From contig NZ_OZ035011.1 of NCBI RefSeq assembly GCF_964031165.1, positions 920,001-984,000 of the forward strand: a DNA stretch of 64,000 nt. Reading direction: 5' to 3'. Under the pieces are notes generated by a model. That model was not told where the DNA came from. It did no database searches and was given only the letters and a program-made list of their open reading frames with translations. The first letter of the stretch is position 1; every line of letters begins with the position of its first letter. The position numbers were made by a program, and so were the translations under genes. Of this stretch, positions 9,653 to 18,822 are shown piece after piece. Origin of the DNA: Rickettsiella endosymbiont of Rhagonycha lignosa (lineage in GTDB: Bacteria; Pseudomonadota; Gammaproteobacteria; Diplorickettsiales; Diplorickettsiaceae).

Positions 9653-10876
9653 CTAACGAATAACGGATTTTCTTTGCACCACTTTTGTTACTCTCGCGCT
9701 ATAATGCTTTAAAATCATCTCTTTAGCAATCTCACGAGCTAAATTATCATCCTCCAAAATAACACTGAGATTAGAAACAGGTCGGGAATGAAGTTTTTCC
9801 AATACATCCTGATTGAGCTTCGCAATATCAGTAAAATAGATTTTGTCATCTAAAAACGCTTGTACAGCAATTTCATTCGCGGCATTCAAGATCGTTGTCG
9901 CTGTCCCGCCAATACGTAATGCTTGATAAGCTAAGTTTAAACAGGGATAACGTTTTTCATCAATCGCTAAAAAATCTAGACGTGCTACTTTTAATAAATT
10001 TAAAGTCGCTGCAGAGTTATTAATTCGCTCTGGAAAAGCCAAAGCATAGGAAATAGGAATACGCATATCAGGGCTGCCTAATTGCGCTAAAATTGATCCA
10101 TCCAAGTATTCTACTAGGGAATGCACAATACTCTGCGGATGTAACACCACTTCAATTTGATCCAACGCTAAACCAAACAAAAAATAAGCTTCTATGACTT
10201 CAAAGCCCTTATTCATGAGCGTCGCCGAATCAACGCTAATTTTGCGTCCCATACGCCAATTCGGATGTTGACAGGCCTGCGCGGGTGTCGTTGCCTGCAA
10301 TTGTGCTAGAGATTTATGGCGTAGTGCACCGCCCGATGCAGTTAAAATAATTTTTGCCAAATTTTTACAGGAATTATCACGTACAACTAGTCCATGTAAA
10401 CATTGAAAAATAGCATTATGTTCACTATCTACAGGTATTAAAGTAATTTGCGCGCGTTGCGCTTCTTCTATGAATAAAGGACCTGCCATGACTAAAGCTT
10501 CTTTATTTGCAAGGAGTATTTGCTTCTTAGCTTTAATAGCAGCTAACGTTGGTAATAAACCTGCAGCGCCTACGATAGCAGCCATCACGGTATCAACTTC
10601 ATCTAGACTCGCAACAAAAGCTAAGGCATCTCCGCCAAATAATACTTTCGTTTTTACAGATTCCGCGTGCAAACGTTGCTGAAGGTGTTTGCTTAGGCTT
10701 TCGCTGCCCACTACCGCATAAGTAGGCTTAAATTGTAGACATTGCTGAAATAATAAATCGATATTGTAGTGGGCTGTTAAAGCGATCACATTGAAACGCG
10801 TGGGATGTTTACTGATAACATCTAAGGTATTAACACCAATAGATCCGGTTGCACCTAAAATAGTTAAAGATTTCAT
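9653..10876 (-). CDS. dxr: 1-deoxy-D-xylulose 5-phosphate reductoisomerase
   Basis: Dxr converts DXP to MEP with NADPH, the committed step of the non-mevalonate isoprenoid pathway. The N-terminal LGATGSIGVNTLDVI is the NADPH-binding motif. The metal and substrate motifs PVDSEHNAIFQ, TASGGALR, HPNWRMGRKISVDSATLMNKG and EVIEAYFLF are intact. The length of 407 residues is near normal. The start overlaps the cdsA stop by four bases (ATGA type), so it is translationally coupled. Confidence 0.97.
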   Translation of the reverse strand: MKSLTILGATGSIGVNTLDVISKHPTRFNVIALTAHYNIDLLFQQCLQFKPTYAVVGSESLSKHLQQRLHAESVKTKVLFGGDALAFVASLDEVDTVMAAIVGAAGLLPTLAAIKAKKQILLANKEALVMAGPLFIEEAQRAQITLIPVDSEHNAIFQCLHGLVVRDNSCKNLAKIILTASGGALRHKSLAQLQATTPAQACQHPNWRMGRKISVDSATLMNKGFEVIEAYFLFGLALDQIEVVLHPQSIVHSLVEYLDGSILAQLGSPDMRIPISYALAFPERINNSAATLNLLKVARLDFLAIDEKRYPCLNLAYQALRIGGTATTILNAANEIAVQAFLDDKIYFTDIAKLNQDVLEKLHSRPVSNLSVILEDDNLAREIAKEMILKHYSARVTKVVQRKSVIR

Positions 10877-11676
10877 GTGACTAAACCTAATAGTAATAAA
10901 GATCCTGCATACACAGGAGCGGCAGCCAGTAAACTATCTATCCTATCCAAAATTCCACCATGGCCAGGCAACAATTGGCCACTATCTTTTAAACCTCGCA
11001 GTCGTTTTAATTGACTTTCAAATAAATCACCTGCTACCGCCGCTAAACTCGTCAATAATACCAATAACCACATTTGACTCAGCGTTGGCTTCATTCCTTG
11101 GAAAAAATAGAGCATTAACATTGCCGAAAAAAAAGTAAACAATAATCCGATAATAAAACCTTCCCAGGTTTTTTTTGGACTCAAGGTCGGCGCTAAAAGA
11201 TGTCGACCCCATAGACGACCACTGACATAAGCTGCTGTGTCGGATAACCAAATAATCAGTAACACAAACAGTAAATAAACTGGTGTCAGCTGCAGTTTTT
11301 GCAACGCCACCCAACATAAGCTAATGATTAACCAACCTAAGCCAGCACTGATAGCTGGACTCATCTTTGGTAATTTGGGTTGACTACGTGCCCAAATTAG
11401 ATAAACACTTAGTAGCAACCAAAAAACTAAACCGCATTTCAAAATCCAGTCATAGCTTAGATAAGATAAAATGAGAAATAAAATCGCCGCTTGCACACCT
11501 ACATATAAAAATCGCTGCACCAGATCCTTGCAAGCACTCAAACGTGCCCATTCCCAAGCAGCCAGTAACATGATAACCGCTGTAATCAGTTTAAAATAAA
11601 ATTCTGATGTATAAAAAATTCCAATGATAACTAAAGGAATCAATATTAGTGCTGTTAAAATTCTAAGTTTAAGCAT
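10873..11676 (-). CDS. cdsA: Phosphatidate cytidylyltransferase
   Basis: CdsA is an integral inner-membrane enzyme that makes CDP-diacylglycerol from phosphatidate and CTP. It supplies enzymes such as the PgsA-like protein at 18.8 kb. About eight hydrophobic helices are visible. The family signature lies near the C-terminus, as SQLKRLRGLKDSGQLLPGHG and the following GILDRIDSL. The SPKKTWEGF motif is also present. The length of 267 residues is normal. It overlaps uppS by eight bases and dxr by four. Confidence 0.96.
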   Translation of the reverse strand: MLKLRILTALILIPLVIIGIFYTSEFYFKLITAVIMLLAAWEWARLSACKDLVQRFLYVGVQAAILFLILSYLSYDWILKCGLVFWLLLSVYLIWARSQPKLPKMSPAISAGLGWLIISLCWVALQKLQLTPVYLLFVLLIIWLSDTAAYVSGRLWGRHLLAPTLSPKKTWEGFIIGLLFTFFSAMLMLYFFQGMKPTLSQMWLLVLLTSLAAVAGDLFESQLKRLRGLKDSGQLLPGHGGILDRIDSLLAAAPVYAGSLLLLGLVT

Positions 11677-12421
11677 TTATTTCCGCGAGTTGCTCACTAA
11701 TGCATCCAAATCGCCTTTCTCGTTGAGTATAAAACTGCAACGCTTTATTCAGCTCGTGCTCATCAAAATCAGGCCATAAGATATCAGTAAAATACAGCTC
11801 AGTGTAAGCCAACTGCCAAAGCAAAAAATTACTGATTCGATATTCACCACTGGTGCGAATCAACAGATCGACCGCTGGCAGATCCGCTAAGCTTAAATAC
11901 TCAGCAAATATTTCTCGAGTTAATATTTCAGTCTCGAGCTTACCTGACTTAACTTGATTCATAATTCTCTGAGCGGCCTGAACAATATCCCACTGACCAC
12001 TATAATTCACGGCAATTACCAATTGTAGACCCGTATTTTTAGCCGTTAAAGTCTGAGATTTATCGATCCATTCACGTAATGGTTGATTAAAACCTTCCAA
12101 ATTACCTACCATTCTTAACTGCACGTTGTTCTTAGTTAATTTATCGATTTCGTTTTTCAATGTGTTTAGGAAAAGCGTCATTAAATAATTAACTTCTTGT
12201 TCAGGACGCTGCCAGTTTTCACTACTAAAGGCAAATAAGGTAAGCACTTCGATCTTCATTTCGCCACAAAGTTTAATTACCCTGCGAACAGCTTTCACCC
12301 CTTCTTGGTGACCTAGCATCCGCGGTAAATGACGACGTTTCGCCCAACGACCATTTCCATCCATAATGATAGCGATATGGCGGGGACGTTTTAATGCATG
12401 AACATTGTCTGGAATTGACAT
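11669..12421 (-). CDS. uppS: Undecaprenyl diphosphate synthase
   Basis: UppS is a cis-prenyltransferase that makes the C55 carrier lipid for peptidoglycan and O-antigen synthesis. The catalytic motif HIAIIMDGNGRWAKRR holds the essential Asp near residue 21. The conserved SSENW and LLIRTSGEYRISNFLLWQ motifs follow. In the latter, Ser and Tyr replace the Gly and His/Lys found in many homologues (RTGGEHRISN); this is a small departure that does not affect the call. The length of 250 residues is normal. Confidence 0.96.
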   Translation of the reverse strand: MSIPDNVHALKRPRHIAIIMDGNGRWAKRRHLPRMLGHQEGVKAVRRVIKLCGEMKIEVLTLFAFSSENWQRPEQEVNYLMTLFLNTLKNEIDKLTKNNVQLRMVGNLEGFNQPLREWIDKSQTLTAKNTGLQLVIAVNYSGQWDIVQAAQRIMNQVKSGKLETEILTREIFAEYLSLADLPAVDLLIRTSGEYRISNFLLWQLAYTELYFTDILWPDFDEHELNKALQFYTQRERRFGCISEQLAEINA

Positions 12422-12433
12422 AGAATGGTGAGA

Positions 12434-12994
12434 TTAAATTTGCATTAACTCTTCTTCTTTGGTCTTTGCTATCTTTTCTACTTCTGCGATATTTTGATCA
12501 GTCATTTTTTGTATCATATCCTTAGCGCGACGTTCTTCATCTTCAGTGATGAGCTTTTTCTTAATCAATTCTTTAAGTTGTTGATTGGCATCTTGACGAT
12601 AGTTTCGGATGGATACACGGGCATCCTCAGCTTCTTGTTTGACTAACTTACTCATATCGCGCCGACGTTCTTCGGTTAGCATGGCTAATGGAACACGAAT
12701 AACATTGCCTGCTGTTACAGGGTTTAAACCTAAATTAGATTGAATAATTGCTTTTTCGATGGAAGTAATGGACGATTTTTCCCAAGGCGTAACCAATAAG
12801 GTTCGTGCATCGGCAACAGTAATACTCGCCACATGATTCAAAGGCACTTCTTTTCCACCATATTGAGGAATACGTAATTGCTCTAATAAACTCGGATGCG
12901 CTCTGCCCGTTCGTAACTTAGCTAAGTTAATTTTTAAAGCATCCAATGCTTTTTGCATACCTTGTTCAGTTGTTAGTTTTATCGGTCCTATCAT
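12434..12994 (-). CDS. frr: Ribosome recycling factor
   Basis: Frr splits the post-termination ribosome together with EF-G. It is 186 residues long, and the signature words LRTGRAHPSLLEQL, YGGKEVPLNHVASI and IRVPLAMLTEERRRDM are all present. The start overlaps the pyrH stop by four bases, as in many gammaproteobacteria. Confidence 0.97.
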   Translation of the reverse strand: MIGPIKLTTEQGMQKALDALKINLAKLRTGRAHPSLLEQLRIPQYGGKEVPLNHVASITVADARTLLVTPWEKSSITSIEKAIIQSNLGLNPVTAGNVIRVPLAMLTEERRRDMSKLVKQEAEDARVSIRNYRQDANQQLKELIKKKLITEDEERRAKDMIQKMTDQNIAEVEKIAKTKEEELMQI

Positions 12995-13725
12995 ACTAAA
13001 TTCCTCTTACTCACTAATGTACCTTTACTTTTGCCTTGTAGAATATCAACTAATGCATTTTTGCATTTAATATTAAAGACAAGTATGGGTAAATCATGAT
13101 CGCGACATTGTGTAAATGCACCTAAATCCATGATACCGAGCTCTTGTTCCAAAGCTTTTTCATAGCTCACCTGAGAATATAACACAGCTTTTGGATCTTT
13201 TTTGGGATCGGCATTGTATATACCATCAACATGTGTTGCTTTAAGCAATAATTCAGCACCAATCTCTACGCCACGTAAACTCGCGGCAGAATCTGTACTG
13301 ACTAAAGGATTTCCTGTACCGCCCGCGAAGATAACGATGTATCCTTTTTCTAGATAACGTATCGCCTTGTAACGTTCAAACAGAGGGGCGAAACCACCGA
13401 TAGGAATTGCTGACATAATTTTGGCTATTTTTTTGTGTTGCTCAAGGGAATCGCGCAATGCCAATGCATTGATCACAGTACCCAACATCCCCATTTGATC
13501 ACCGGTAATTCTATCAATACCACTACGTGCTAATACTTCGCCACGAAAAATATTACCCCCACCAATTACGATACCTATTTGCACGCCTAAATCCGCTGCA
13601 GCAACAATGTCAGATACTATACGGTCAAGCTCTATGGGATCCAGCATTTGCGAGGATTCTCCATGGAGCGCTTCCCCACTGAGCTTAAGCAAAACACGTC
13701 GATACTTTAATGGATGTGCCATCAT
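12991..13725 (-). CDS. pyrH: UMP kinase
   Basis: PyrH phosphorylates UMP to UDP and belongs to the amino acid kinase fold family. The motifs RVLLKLSGEAL, GIVIGGGNIFRG, DQMGMLGTVINALAL and FAGGTGNPLVSTDSAA are intact. The length of 244 residues is normal. The usual direct junction with tsf is broken by the ankyrin-repeat gene at 13819-15177. Confidence 0.97.
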   Translation of the reverse strand: MMAHPLKYRRVLLKLSGEALHGESSQMLDPIELDRIVSDIVAAADLGVQIGIVIGGGNIFRGEVLARSGIDRITGDQMGMLGTVINALALRDSLEQHKKIAKIMSAIPIGGFAPLFERYKAIRYLEKGYIVIFAGGTGNPLVSTDSAASLRGVEIGAELLLKATHVDGIYNADPKKDPKAVLYSQVSYEKALEQELGIMDLGAFTQCRDHDLPILVFNIKCKNALVDILQGKSKGTLVSKRNLV

Positions 13726-13818
13726 AAAATAACAAGTTTAAAGAGAAGGAATAATAACCTATGCAGCGTGCTGATTCTAGAGTTTATTGATAATTGGCCA
13801 AATTTAAATGGGAGTATT

Positions 13819-15177
13819 CTAGAGTGCAAAGCGGTGGTGCATTTGCCTAGTTAAATAACCCGCTAAGTTTTCCGCAGAGTTAATGATGTCAACACGATGT
13901 TCAAGTCTAGCAAGGCTATCTTGTATCTCATCCAGGTGCAATTTATCTGCCATTGCAGCATGAATATTTTCTTTTTTTGCTAAGATATCCCAAAGTTTTT
14001 CTAGCCAAGTTTTTACCATTCTTTCTTTTACAGGCGGATAATTTTTTTTCATCTCAGGCCAATGAAAATGCCAATTCAAATCAAAATATCCTTTTAATAC
14101 AGCCCTTAGCAGTTCTAAATTTTTCGCAATCAACGCATGATGATTCCCTTTTAAAGGTAAAGTTGATATTAAGTTAGCGGATAATTGGATTTGTTCTCTG
14201 TCGGGCTGATTGATAATTCTCGCTAAACTTTCCATTAATTGGGGCGTACATTCTTTTATAGATCTTATTTTATCGTCCATTGGATCCATCAATAAACCAC
14301 TTACCCACGTTTCAGGTTTCTCCCCACCCACTTTATCCAAAATAATAAAACTGTGACCTCGCGTGTTTTTTAAGCTTTCAGTCGGTTGCCATTCTAAGTT
14401 CTCAGCGTGTACCCACGTTAAATAAGCTTTTTTACCATTAACAAGCAACTGATCAAATGCCAACGCCACCTGCTCATAACAACGACCGACTTGCAGCACT
14501 TCCGCTAGAGCGCTATGTATGATTCGAATAATAAGTAAACGCATAGTAAAATCGAGCGGAATTTCTGCAAGCTCATTTTCTATGGTACAAAGCAGATCTT
14601 GTAGTACTTCAATACGATAATAATCCGCTTGCTTTTTTTTCCATAGTGATGAGCTGCTTGCTTGCTGATGAGGAAATTTTTCTTGCTTCCAATCCGGTGC
14701 ACCATAAATTAACGTTTGTTTAACATACACATTGATCTCAGATAAATCTTTTACCGTAAAGGATTCATTGGCGTTATTTTCGGTATTCAGTATAAAACCA
14801 TAGTTTTTCTTAAGTAAGTACTTTTGACGCAATACCGATGCTTGTAGCAAATTCTTTTCTGCTAGCAACAATTCTTGCCAAAGTTTGGCAGTTGATTGCT
14901 GATTAATTAGATCGACCGCTTTTTTATCCGCAGCATTGAACGCATAAAAATCTATTTGCGGCTGTTTAAAAAGAAACTTTAGGATTTCATTATCACCCTT
15001 TTCGGAGACTAAGTGCAACGCGGTATTATCTTTTGCATCCCGGCTATTTAATGTATAAGCATCGCAATACTTTTGCACATCCAGCAGATTTCCTTGTGCA
15101 ACAGCCACTCGAAAACGGATGGCTTTTCTTATTTGTTCTTGAGAAATAATATTATTAATATTATTGTTAGGCATCAT
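13819..15177 (-). CDS. Ankyrin-repeat protein, possible papain-like C-terminal half
   Basis: Residues 20-95 hold about two ankyrin repeats (AVAQGNLLDVQKYCDAY, then DNTALHLVSEKGDNEILKFL). The rest is not an obvious named domain. Residues 231-300 follow the pattern of papain-fold or transglutaminase-like proteases and effectors: GRCYEQVALAFDQLL (Cys233), NTRGHSFIILD (His275) and WVSGLLMDPMDD (Asp298). A C-H-D triad is therefore possible, but this is inference from spacing and local pattern. No signal peptide is seen. The gene interrupts the usual rpsB-tsf-pyrH-frr order and is separated from tsf by a strong hairpin. Ankyrin proteins are common type IV effectors in Legionella and Coxiella. A secreted effector is likely but unproven. 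Confidence 0.8.
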   Translation of the reverse strand: MMPNNNINNIISQEQIRKAIRFRVAVAQGNLLDVQKYCDAYTLNSRDAKDNTALHLVSEKGDNEILKFLFKQPQIDFYAFNAADKKAVDLINQQSTAKLWQELLLAEKNLLQASVLRQKYLLKKNYGFILNTENNANESFTVKDLSEINVYVKQTLIYGAPDWKQEKFPHQQASSSSLWKKKQADYYRIEVLQDLLCTIENELAEIPLDFTMRLLIIRIIHSALAEVLQVGRCYEQVALAFDQLLVNGKKAYLTWVHAENLEWQPTESLKNTRGHSFIILDKVGGEKPETWVSGLLMDPMDDKIRSIKECTPQLMESLARIINQPDREQIQLSANLISTLPLKGNHHALIAKNLELLRAVLKGYFDLNWHFHWPEMKKNYPPVKERMVKTWLEKLWDILAKKENIHAAMADKLHLDEIQDSLARLEHRVDIINSAENLAGYLTRQMHHRFAL

Positions 15178-15307
15178 TTAATTCCTTTTTTTCTCTGTAA
15201 AATAACCAATGCGTGTAAAAATTAAAGCATTTTTTTTTAGTAACTATCAAGCGATTTTAATTACAGAATAATAAAAAAAGAATGAATAATTAATTTAAAG
15301 CGGATAC

Positions 15308-15336
15308 CAAACACTGACTTTAGAAGTCAGTGTTTG
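15308..15336 (-). terminator. Hairpin downstream of tsf
   Basis: A perfect 13-bp stem (CAAACACTGACTT / AAGTCAGTGTTTG) with a 3-base loop lies 12 bases past the tsf stop. No long T-run follows on the minus strand. It may be a partial terminator or 3'-end stabiliser that separates rpsB-tsf expression from the ankyrin and pyrH genes. Confidence 0.6.
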
Positions 15337-15348
15337 TCAATTAGGAGT

Positions 15349-16248
15349 TTAAGAAGAGCCTTTAACTTGTGCCATCACTGCTTCAGCGAAATCTTCAGTG
15401 GGTTTTTCTATCCCTTCACCGACGGCAAATCGTACAAAACTTATGATCTCTGCTCCTGCGCTTTTTAATAACTGCCCGACACGCACGTTCGGATCTTTTA
15501 CAAATGCTTGACCTAATAAACTCATTTCATCACGGAATTTATTCAGTCGTCCTTCTACCATCTTATCGATAACGGCTTGTGGCTTACCCGTGCCTTGCGA
15601 TTGCGCCATAATAATTTCTCGTTCTTTGGCCAGAATTTGTTCTGCAATATCATCAGCCGAAATAACAACTGGATTATTAGCAATAATGTGTAAGGCTAAA
15701 TCTTTAGCGAGTTGTTCATCGCCATTTTTTAATTGCACGATAGCGCCGATACGGCCCATATGCACATAAGATCCAAGAAGGGTATCGGTTTGTTCACCAA
15801 CGAGCTGTAACCGTCTTATTTGAATATTTTCACCTAGCTTAGCAACGAGTGCTTCACGGGTTTTTTCTACTGTTTCGCTGGTATCCGCAAACGTAAAGGC
15901 TAACAGTGACTCAAGATTAGTTATCTGATGATCCAGTGCGCATTGTGCAGTTTTATCGGCAAATTGCTTGAAATTTTCATCGCGAGCAACAAAATCCGTC
16001 TCGCAATTCACTTCTAAAATAATTGCAGGGCCTGTCACCGCTTTAGATTTAATAATTATTAAACCTTCAGCGGCAATACGTCCTGATTTCTTTTCAGCTT
16101 GAATTTGACCTGATTTACGCATTGCTTCAGCCGCTGCATCCAGATCGCCCCCTACGGACTCTAAAGCTTTTTTACAATCCATCATGCCAGCGCCGGTTCG
16201 AGTACGTAAAGCCTGAACCATAGCGGCCGTTATTATTGTTGGCGTCAT
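15349..16248 (-). CDS. tsf: Elongation factor Ts
   Basis: EF-Ts is the guanine nucleotide exchange factor for EF-Tu. The N-terminal module LRTRTGAGMMDCKKALE is diagnostic. The core contains the NCETDFVARDENF motif that contacts EF-Tu. The length of 299 residues is normal. It lies four bases after rpsB in the same transcript. Confidence 0.97.
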   Translation of the reverse strand: MTPTIITAAMVQALRTRTGAGMMDCKKALESVGGDLDAAAEAMRKSGQIQAEKKSGRIAAEGLIIIKSKAVTGPAIILEVNCETDFVARDENFKQFADKTAQCALDHQITNLESLLAFTFADTSETVEKTREALVAKLGENIQIRRLQLVGEQTDTLLGSYVHMGRIGAIVQLKNGDEQLAKDLALHIIANNPVVISADDIAEQILAKEREIIMAQSQGTGKPQAVIDKMVEGRLNKFRDEMSLLGQAFVKDPNVRVGQLLKSAGAEIISFVRFAVGEGIEKPTEDFAEAVMAQVKGSS

Positions 16249-16252
16249 GTGC

Positions 16253-17041
16253 TTATTCCTCTTTCCCTTGCGTAGAGTGAGTCGATTCCACTGCAGGTTC
16301 TTGAGCTTCAGCTTTTTCTGCTTCAGTGCGTGTTAAGTCGCTTGGTTTTTTTGCAGCCGCGCGTGCTTCTAAAATAGTATCCGCAACCATCTGCGTATAC
16401 AGTGTAATCGCACGTGCTGCATCATCATTACCTGGAATGATATAATCAATACCTTCGGGTGAATGATTGGTATCAATAATACTGATAACCGGTATCTTTA
16501 GCTTTTGTGCTTCACAAATAGCAATATGCTCATAGCCTCTATCAATCACAAATAAGGCGTCCGGCAAACCACTCATATCTTTAATACCGCCTAAACCTCG
16601 TTCCAATTTATCCATTTGTCGCTGTAAATTCAGCGCTTCCTTTTTAGTCAATTGGTTAAAGCTACCATCTTGGCTTTGCGCTTCTAATTCTTTAAGTCGT
16701 TTAATGGACTGACGGATGGTACGATAATTCGTTAATAACCCACCTAACCAACGATGGTTAACATAAGGCATACCGCAGCGTAATGCTTGTTCTTTAACTA
16801 AATCCTGTGCGGCACGCTTTGTTCCGACAAATAAGATTTTACTACCCGGCCGAGCTGCTATTTTCGCAATATAATTGAGCGCTTCGGTAATATATTCTCG
16901 GGTTTTTTCTAGATCGATGATGCTAATTCCATTACGCACACCGTAGATATAAGGCGCCATTTTTGGCTCGCGAAAACACGTACGATGACCAAAATGCACA
17001 CCTGCTTCAAATAACTGTCTTAATGTTGCTGTTGCTGACAC
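16253..17041 (-). CDS. rpsB: Ribosomal protein S2
   Basis: S2 is a small-subunit ribosomal protein. The signatures [25 protein letters not shown] and [16 protein letters not shown] are present. The C-terminal 30 residues are acidic and low in complexity ([13 protein letters not shown]), somewhat longer than in E. coli. The start codon is GTG, with a GGAG motif nine bases upstream. The leader before it is long enough for S2 autoregulation. Confidence 0.97.
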   Translation of the reverse strand: MSATATLRQLFEAGVHFGHRTCFREPKMAPYIYGVRNGISIIDLEKTREYITEALNYIAKIAARPGSKILFVGTKRAAQDLVKEQALRCGMPYVNHRWLGGLLTNYRTIRQSIKRLKELEAQSQDGSFNQLTKKEALNLQRQMDKLERGLGGIKDMSGLPDALFVIDRGYEHIAICEAQKLKIPVISIIDTNHSPEGIDYIIPGNDDAARAITLYTQMVADTILEARAAAKKPSDLTRTEAEKAEAQEPAVESTHSTQGKEE

Positions 17042-17221
17042 TATATAATCTCCAATTGGGTTAAACCTCCACCTAGTATTATTTGAAGACTATCTTTAAA
17101 ATATAGCCACCCTCAAATAACGCTTAAATAAATAGGTGTGTGAAATAACGCTTTTCAGCGCGGTGTTTTATACCATAGAATGGCTCGTTGCATCAACATC
17201 AAGCCCGACGTACTGGGTCTT
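17042..17221 (-). promoter_or_regulatory. rpsB leader and promoter region
   Basis: These 180 bases separate the divergent rpsB and wrbA genes. The part next to rpsB holds GGAGG-rich and hairpin-prone sequence (CGCT-TTTC-AGCG near 17150). In gammaproteobacteria the rpsB mRNA leader binds S2 to limit translation. Whether that structure is conserved here was not established, and no clean -35/-10 pair was found. Confidence 0.35.
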
Positions 17222-17343
17222 TATACTCATAGCAATGGGATTTTTGACAAGGCGGCGCGAGAGTGAAACAACCGGAATATACTCAAGATACATGAAGATC
17301 GCGAATTGAGCGCCAACACCGACAAAAATTCAAGTGCGAAGAG
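17222..17343 (+). repeat. Dispersed repeat A, copy 3 (inverted)
   Basis: Same element as at 2796-2910 and 9488-9610, in the opposite orientation. It lies just before wrbA and keeps an open frame into it. That frame encodes SANTDKNSSAK, which closely matches [10 protein letters not shown] at the rnhB N-terminus. The proper wrbA start lies just outside it. Confidence 0.75.
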
Positions 17344-17365
17344 TTTCATCAGAAGGAGGAAATCC

Positions 17366-17956
17366 ATGCCCTATGTATTAATACTTTATTACAGCCGTTA
17401 TGGTGCGGTAGCCAAAATGGCCCAACAAGTCGCAAGAGGCATAGAGTCTATCGCCGATGTGGAAGTAAGAATTCGTACCGTCCCCAATATTTCAACGGTA
17501 TCTGAAGCCGTGGAAGAGAAAGTCCCATCCGCTGGCCCTCCTTACGCCACACACGAAGATGTTCGCGACGCTATTGGTATCGCCTTAGGTAGCCCGACAC
17601 GTTTTGGCAACATGGCGGCGCCTTTAAAGCATTTTATCGATAGCCTAAGTGGTCTATGGTTTTCAGGCGAGCTCGTTGATAAGCCGGTTGGCTTTTTTTC
17701 TTCGACCTCTAGTCTACATGGCGGCCAAGAAACCACGCTACTGAGTATGATGCTACCCATGATTCATCTCGGCATGATTGTCGTTGGCGTCCCCTATACA
17801 GAATCCGATTTAAGTACCACGCAAACGGGCGGTACGCCTTATGGGCCCACGCATATGGCAGGGAAGGAAAGCAAAAATCCGCTAAGCGACGAAGAAAAAC
17901 GTCTTTGTCTCGCCTTGGGTAAACGTCTAGCGCGCATTGCTTTGAAATTACATTAA
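17366..17956 (+). CDS. wrbA: WrbA-type NAD(P)H:quinone oxidoreductase
   Basis: This is a flavodoxin-fold FMN enzyme that reduces quinones by two electrons and limits redox cycling. The N-terminal VLILYYSRYGAVAKMA binds the FMN phosphate. GSPTRFGNMAAPLKHFID and the late GGTPYGPTHMAG are WrbA signatures. The length of 196 residues is normal. The ATG at 17366 is chosen because AGAAGGAGG sits just upstream. An in-frame TTG at 17306 would add 20 residues encoded by repeat A and is unlikely to be used. Confidence 0.93.
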   Translation: MPYVLILYYSRYGAVAKMAQQVARGIESIADVEVRIRTVPNISTVSEAVEEKVPSAGPPYATHEDVRDAIGIALGSPTRFGNMAAPLKHFIDSLSGLWFSGELVDKPVGFFSSTSSLHGGQETTLLSMMLPMIHLGMIVVGVPYTESDLSTTQTGGTPYGPTHMAGKESKNPLSDEEKRLCLALGKRLARIALKLH

Positions 17957-17978
17957 GCTTGGAACGCTCAACTAAGTT

Positions 17979-18674
17979 TTAAAGATTTAAAATCGTTTTA
18001 ACTAATGGAATCGTGAGTTTACGTTGTAAACGTAAACTTGCTTTATCAAGTTGAGTCAACGCAGAAAAAAGCGCTTGCGAATCGCGCGGAAGACGAAGTA
18101 ATAAAAATTGTCCGACTTCCTCGGAAAGTTCCAAACCTCTTGAATCAGCGCGCTGTTGTAATGCAATGAGTCTTTCAGCGTCATTTAATTCGCGCACTTG
18201 AAATAAAACACCACTAGAGAGACGTGAAGCTAAATCAGGTAAGAATAAATTTAATTGATTAGGAACATTTTTGGCTGCAATAAGTAAATAGCGCGCCTGT
18301 TCTTGTAAACGATTATAGAAATGAAATAATGACTCTTGCCAAATACTATCTTCAACAACACTTTCAAGTTCATCGATACAAACCATATCCACTGATTCTA
18401 AACCGCGCAATATCTCGCTGCTATTATTTTTTTTTAATATATTTAAAGGTAAATACGCGACAGAAAAACCTTGCTGTTGCGCCTCATGACAGCAAGCTTG
18501 CAATAAATGCGTACAGCCGGCACCGGGGTTGCCCCAAATATAAATATAGGACTCACCTATTTTTCGAGAAAAATGTCGTAAGCTATTTAATAAAATAGCA
18601 TTTTGACCGATATAAAAATTTTCAAAACAGCATGCATCAGGGGGTTGAATCGGTAAAATTAATTGTGTCAACAT
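17979..18674 (-). CDS. hda: DnaA regulatory inactivator Hda
   Basis: Hda is a DnaA-like AAA+ protein. With the DNA-loaded beta clamp it triggers DnaA-ATP hydrolysis to prevent over-initiation. The N-terminal QLILPIQ fits the clamp-binding hexapeptide (QL-x-LP). Walker A is GNPGAGCTHL near residue 50, Walker B is DMVCIDEL near 95, and RLSSG carries the sensor or arginine-finger region. The length of 231 residues matches Hda and lacks the DnaA DNA-binding domain. Confidence 0.92.
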   Translation of the reverse strand: MLTQLILPIQPPDACCFENFYIGQNAILLNSLRHFSRKIGESYIYIWGNPGAGCTHLLQACCHEAQQQGFSVAYLPLNILKKNNSSEILRGLESVDMVCIDELESVVEDSIWQESLFHFYNRLQEQARYLLIAAKNVPNQLNLFLPDLASRLSSGVLFQVRELNDAERLIALQQRADSRGLELSEEVGQFLLLRLPRDSQALFSALTQLDKASLRLQRKLTIPLVKTILNL

Positions 18675-18680
18675 TATACT

Positions 18681-18801
18681 CCAAATCGAATTCTAGACTC
18701 GATTTCATTGTTAAACACGAGTCTACGGTCCTCATTTACTCGTGTAAACTCCGGTCCTCGACTATTGTTCGCCGCGAACTCAAGCCTATAACTCGATTTG
18801 G
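18681..18801. repeat. Nested inverted repeat between pgsA-like gene and hda
   Basis: The outer arms CCAAATCGA (18681-18689) and TCGATTTGG (18793-18801) enclose a perfect hairpin, ACACGAGT (18715-18722) with ACTCGTGT (18738-18745). The word CGGTCCTC also occurs twice. The element lies seven bases before the hda start. It may be a mobile palindromic element or a transcription boundary. Confidence 0.6.
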
Positions 18802-18822
18802 ACAGAGCACCACTCAACTTAT

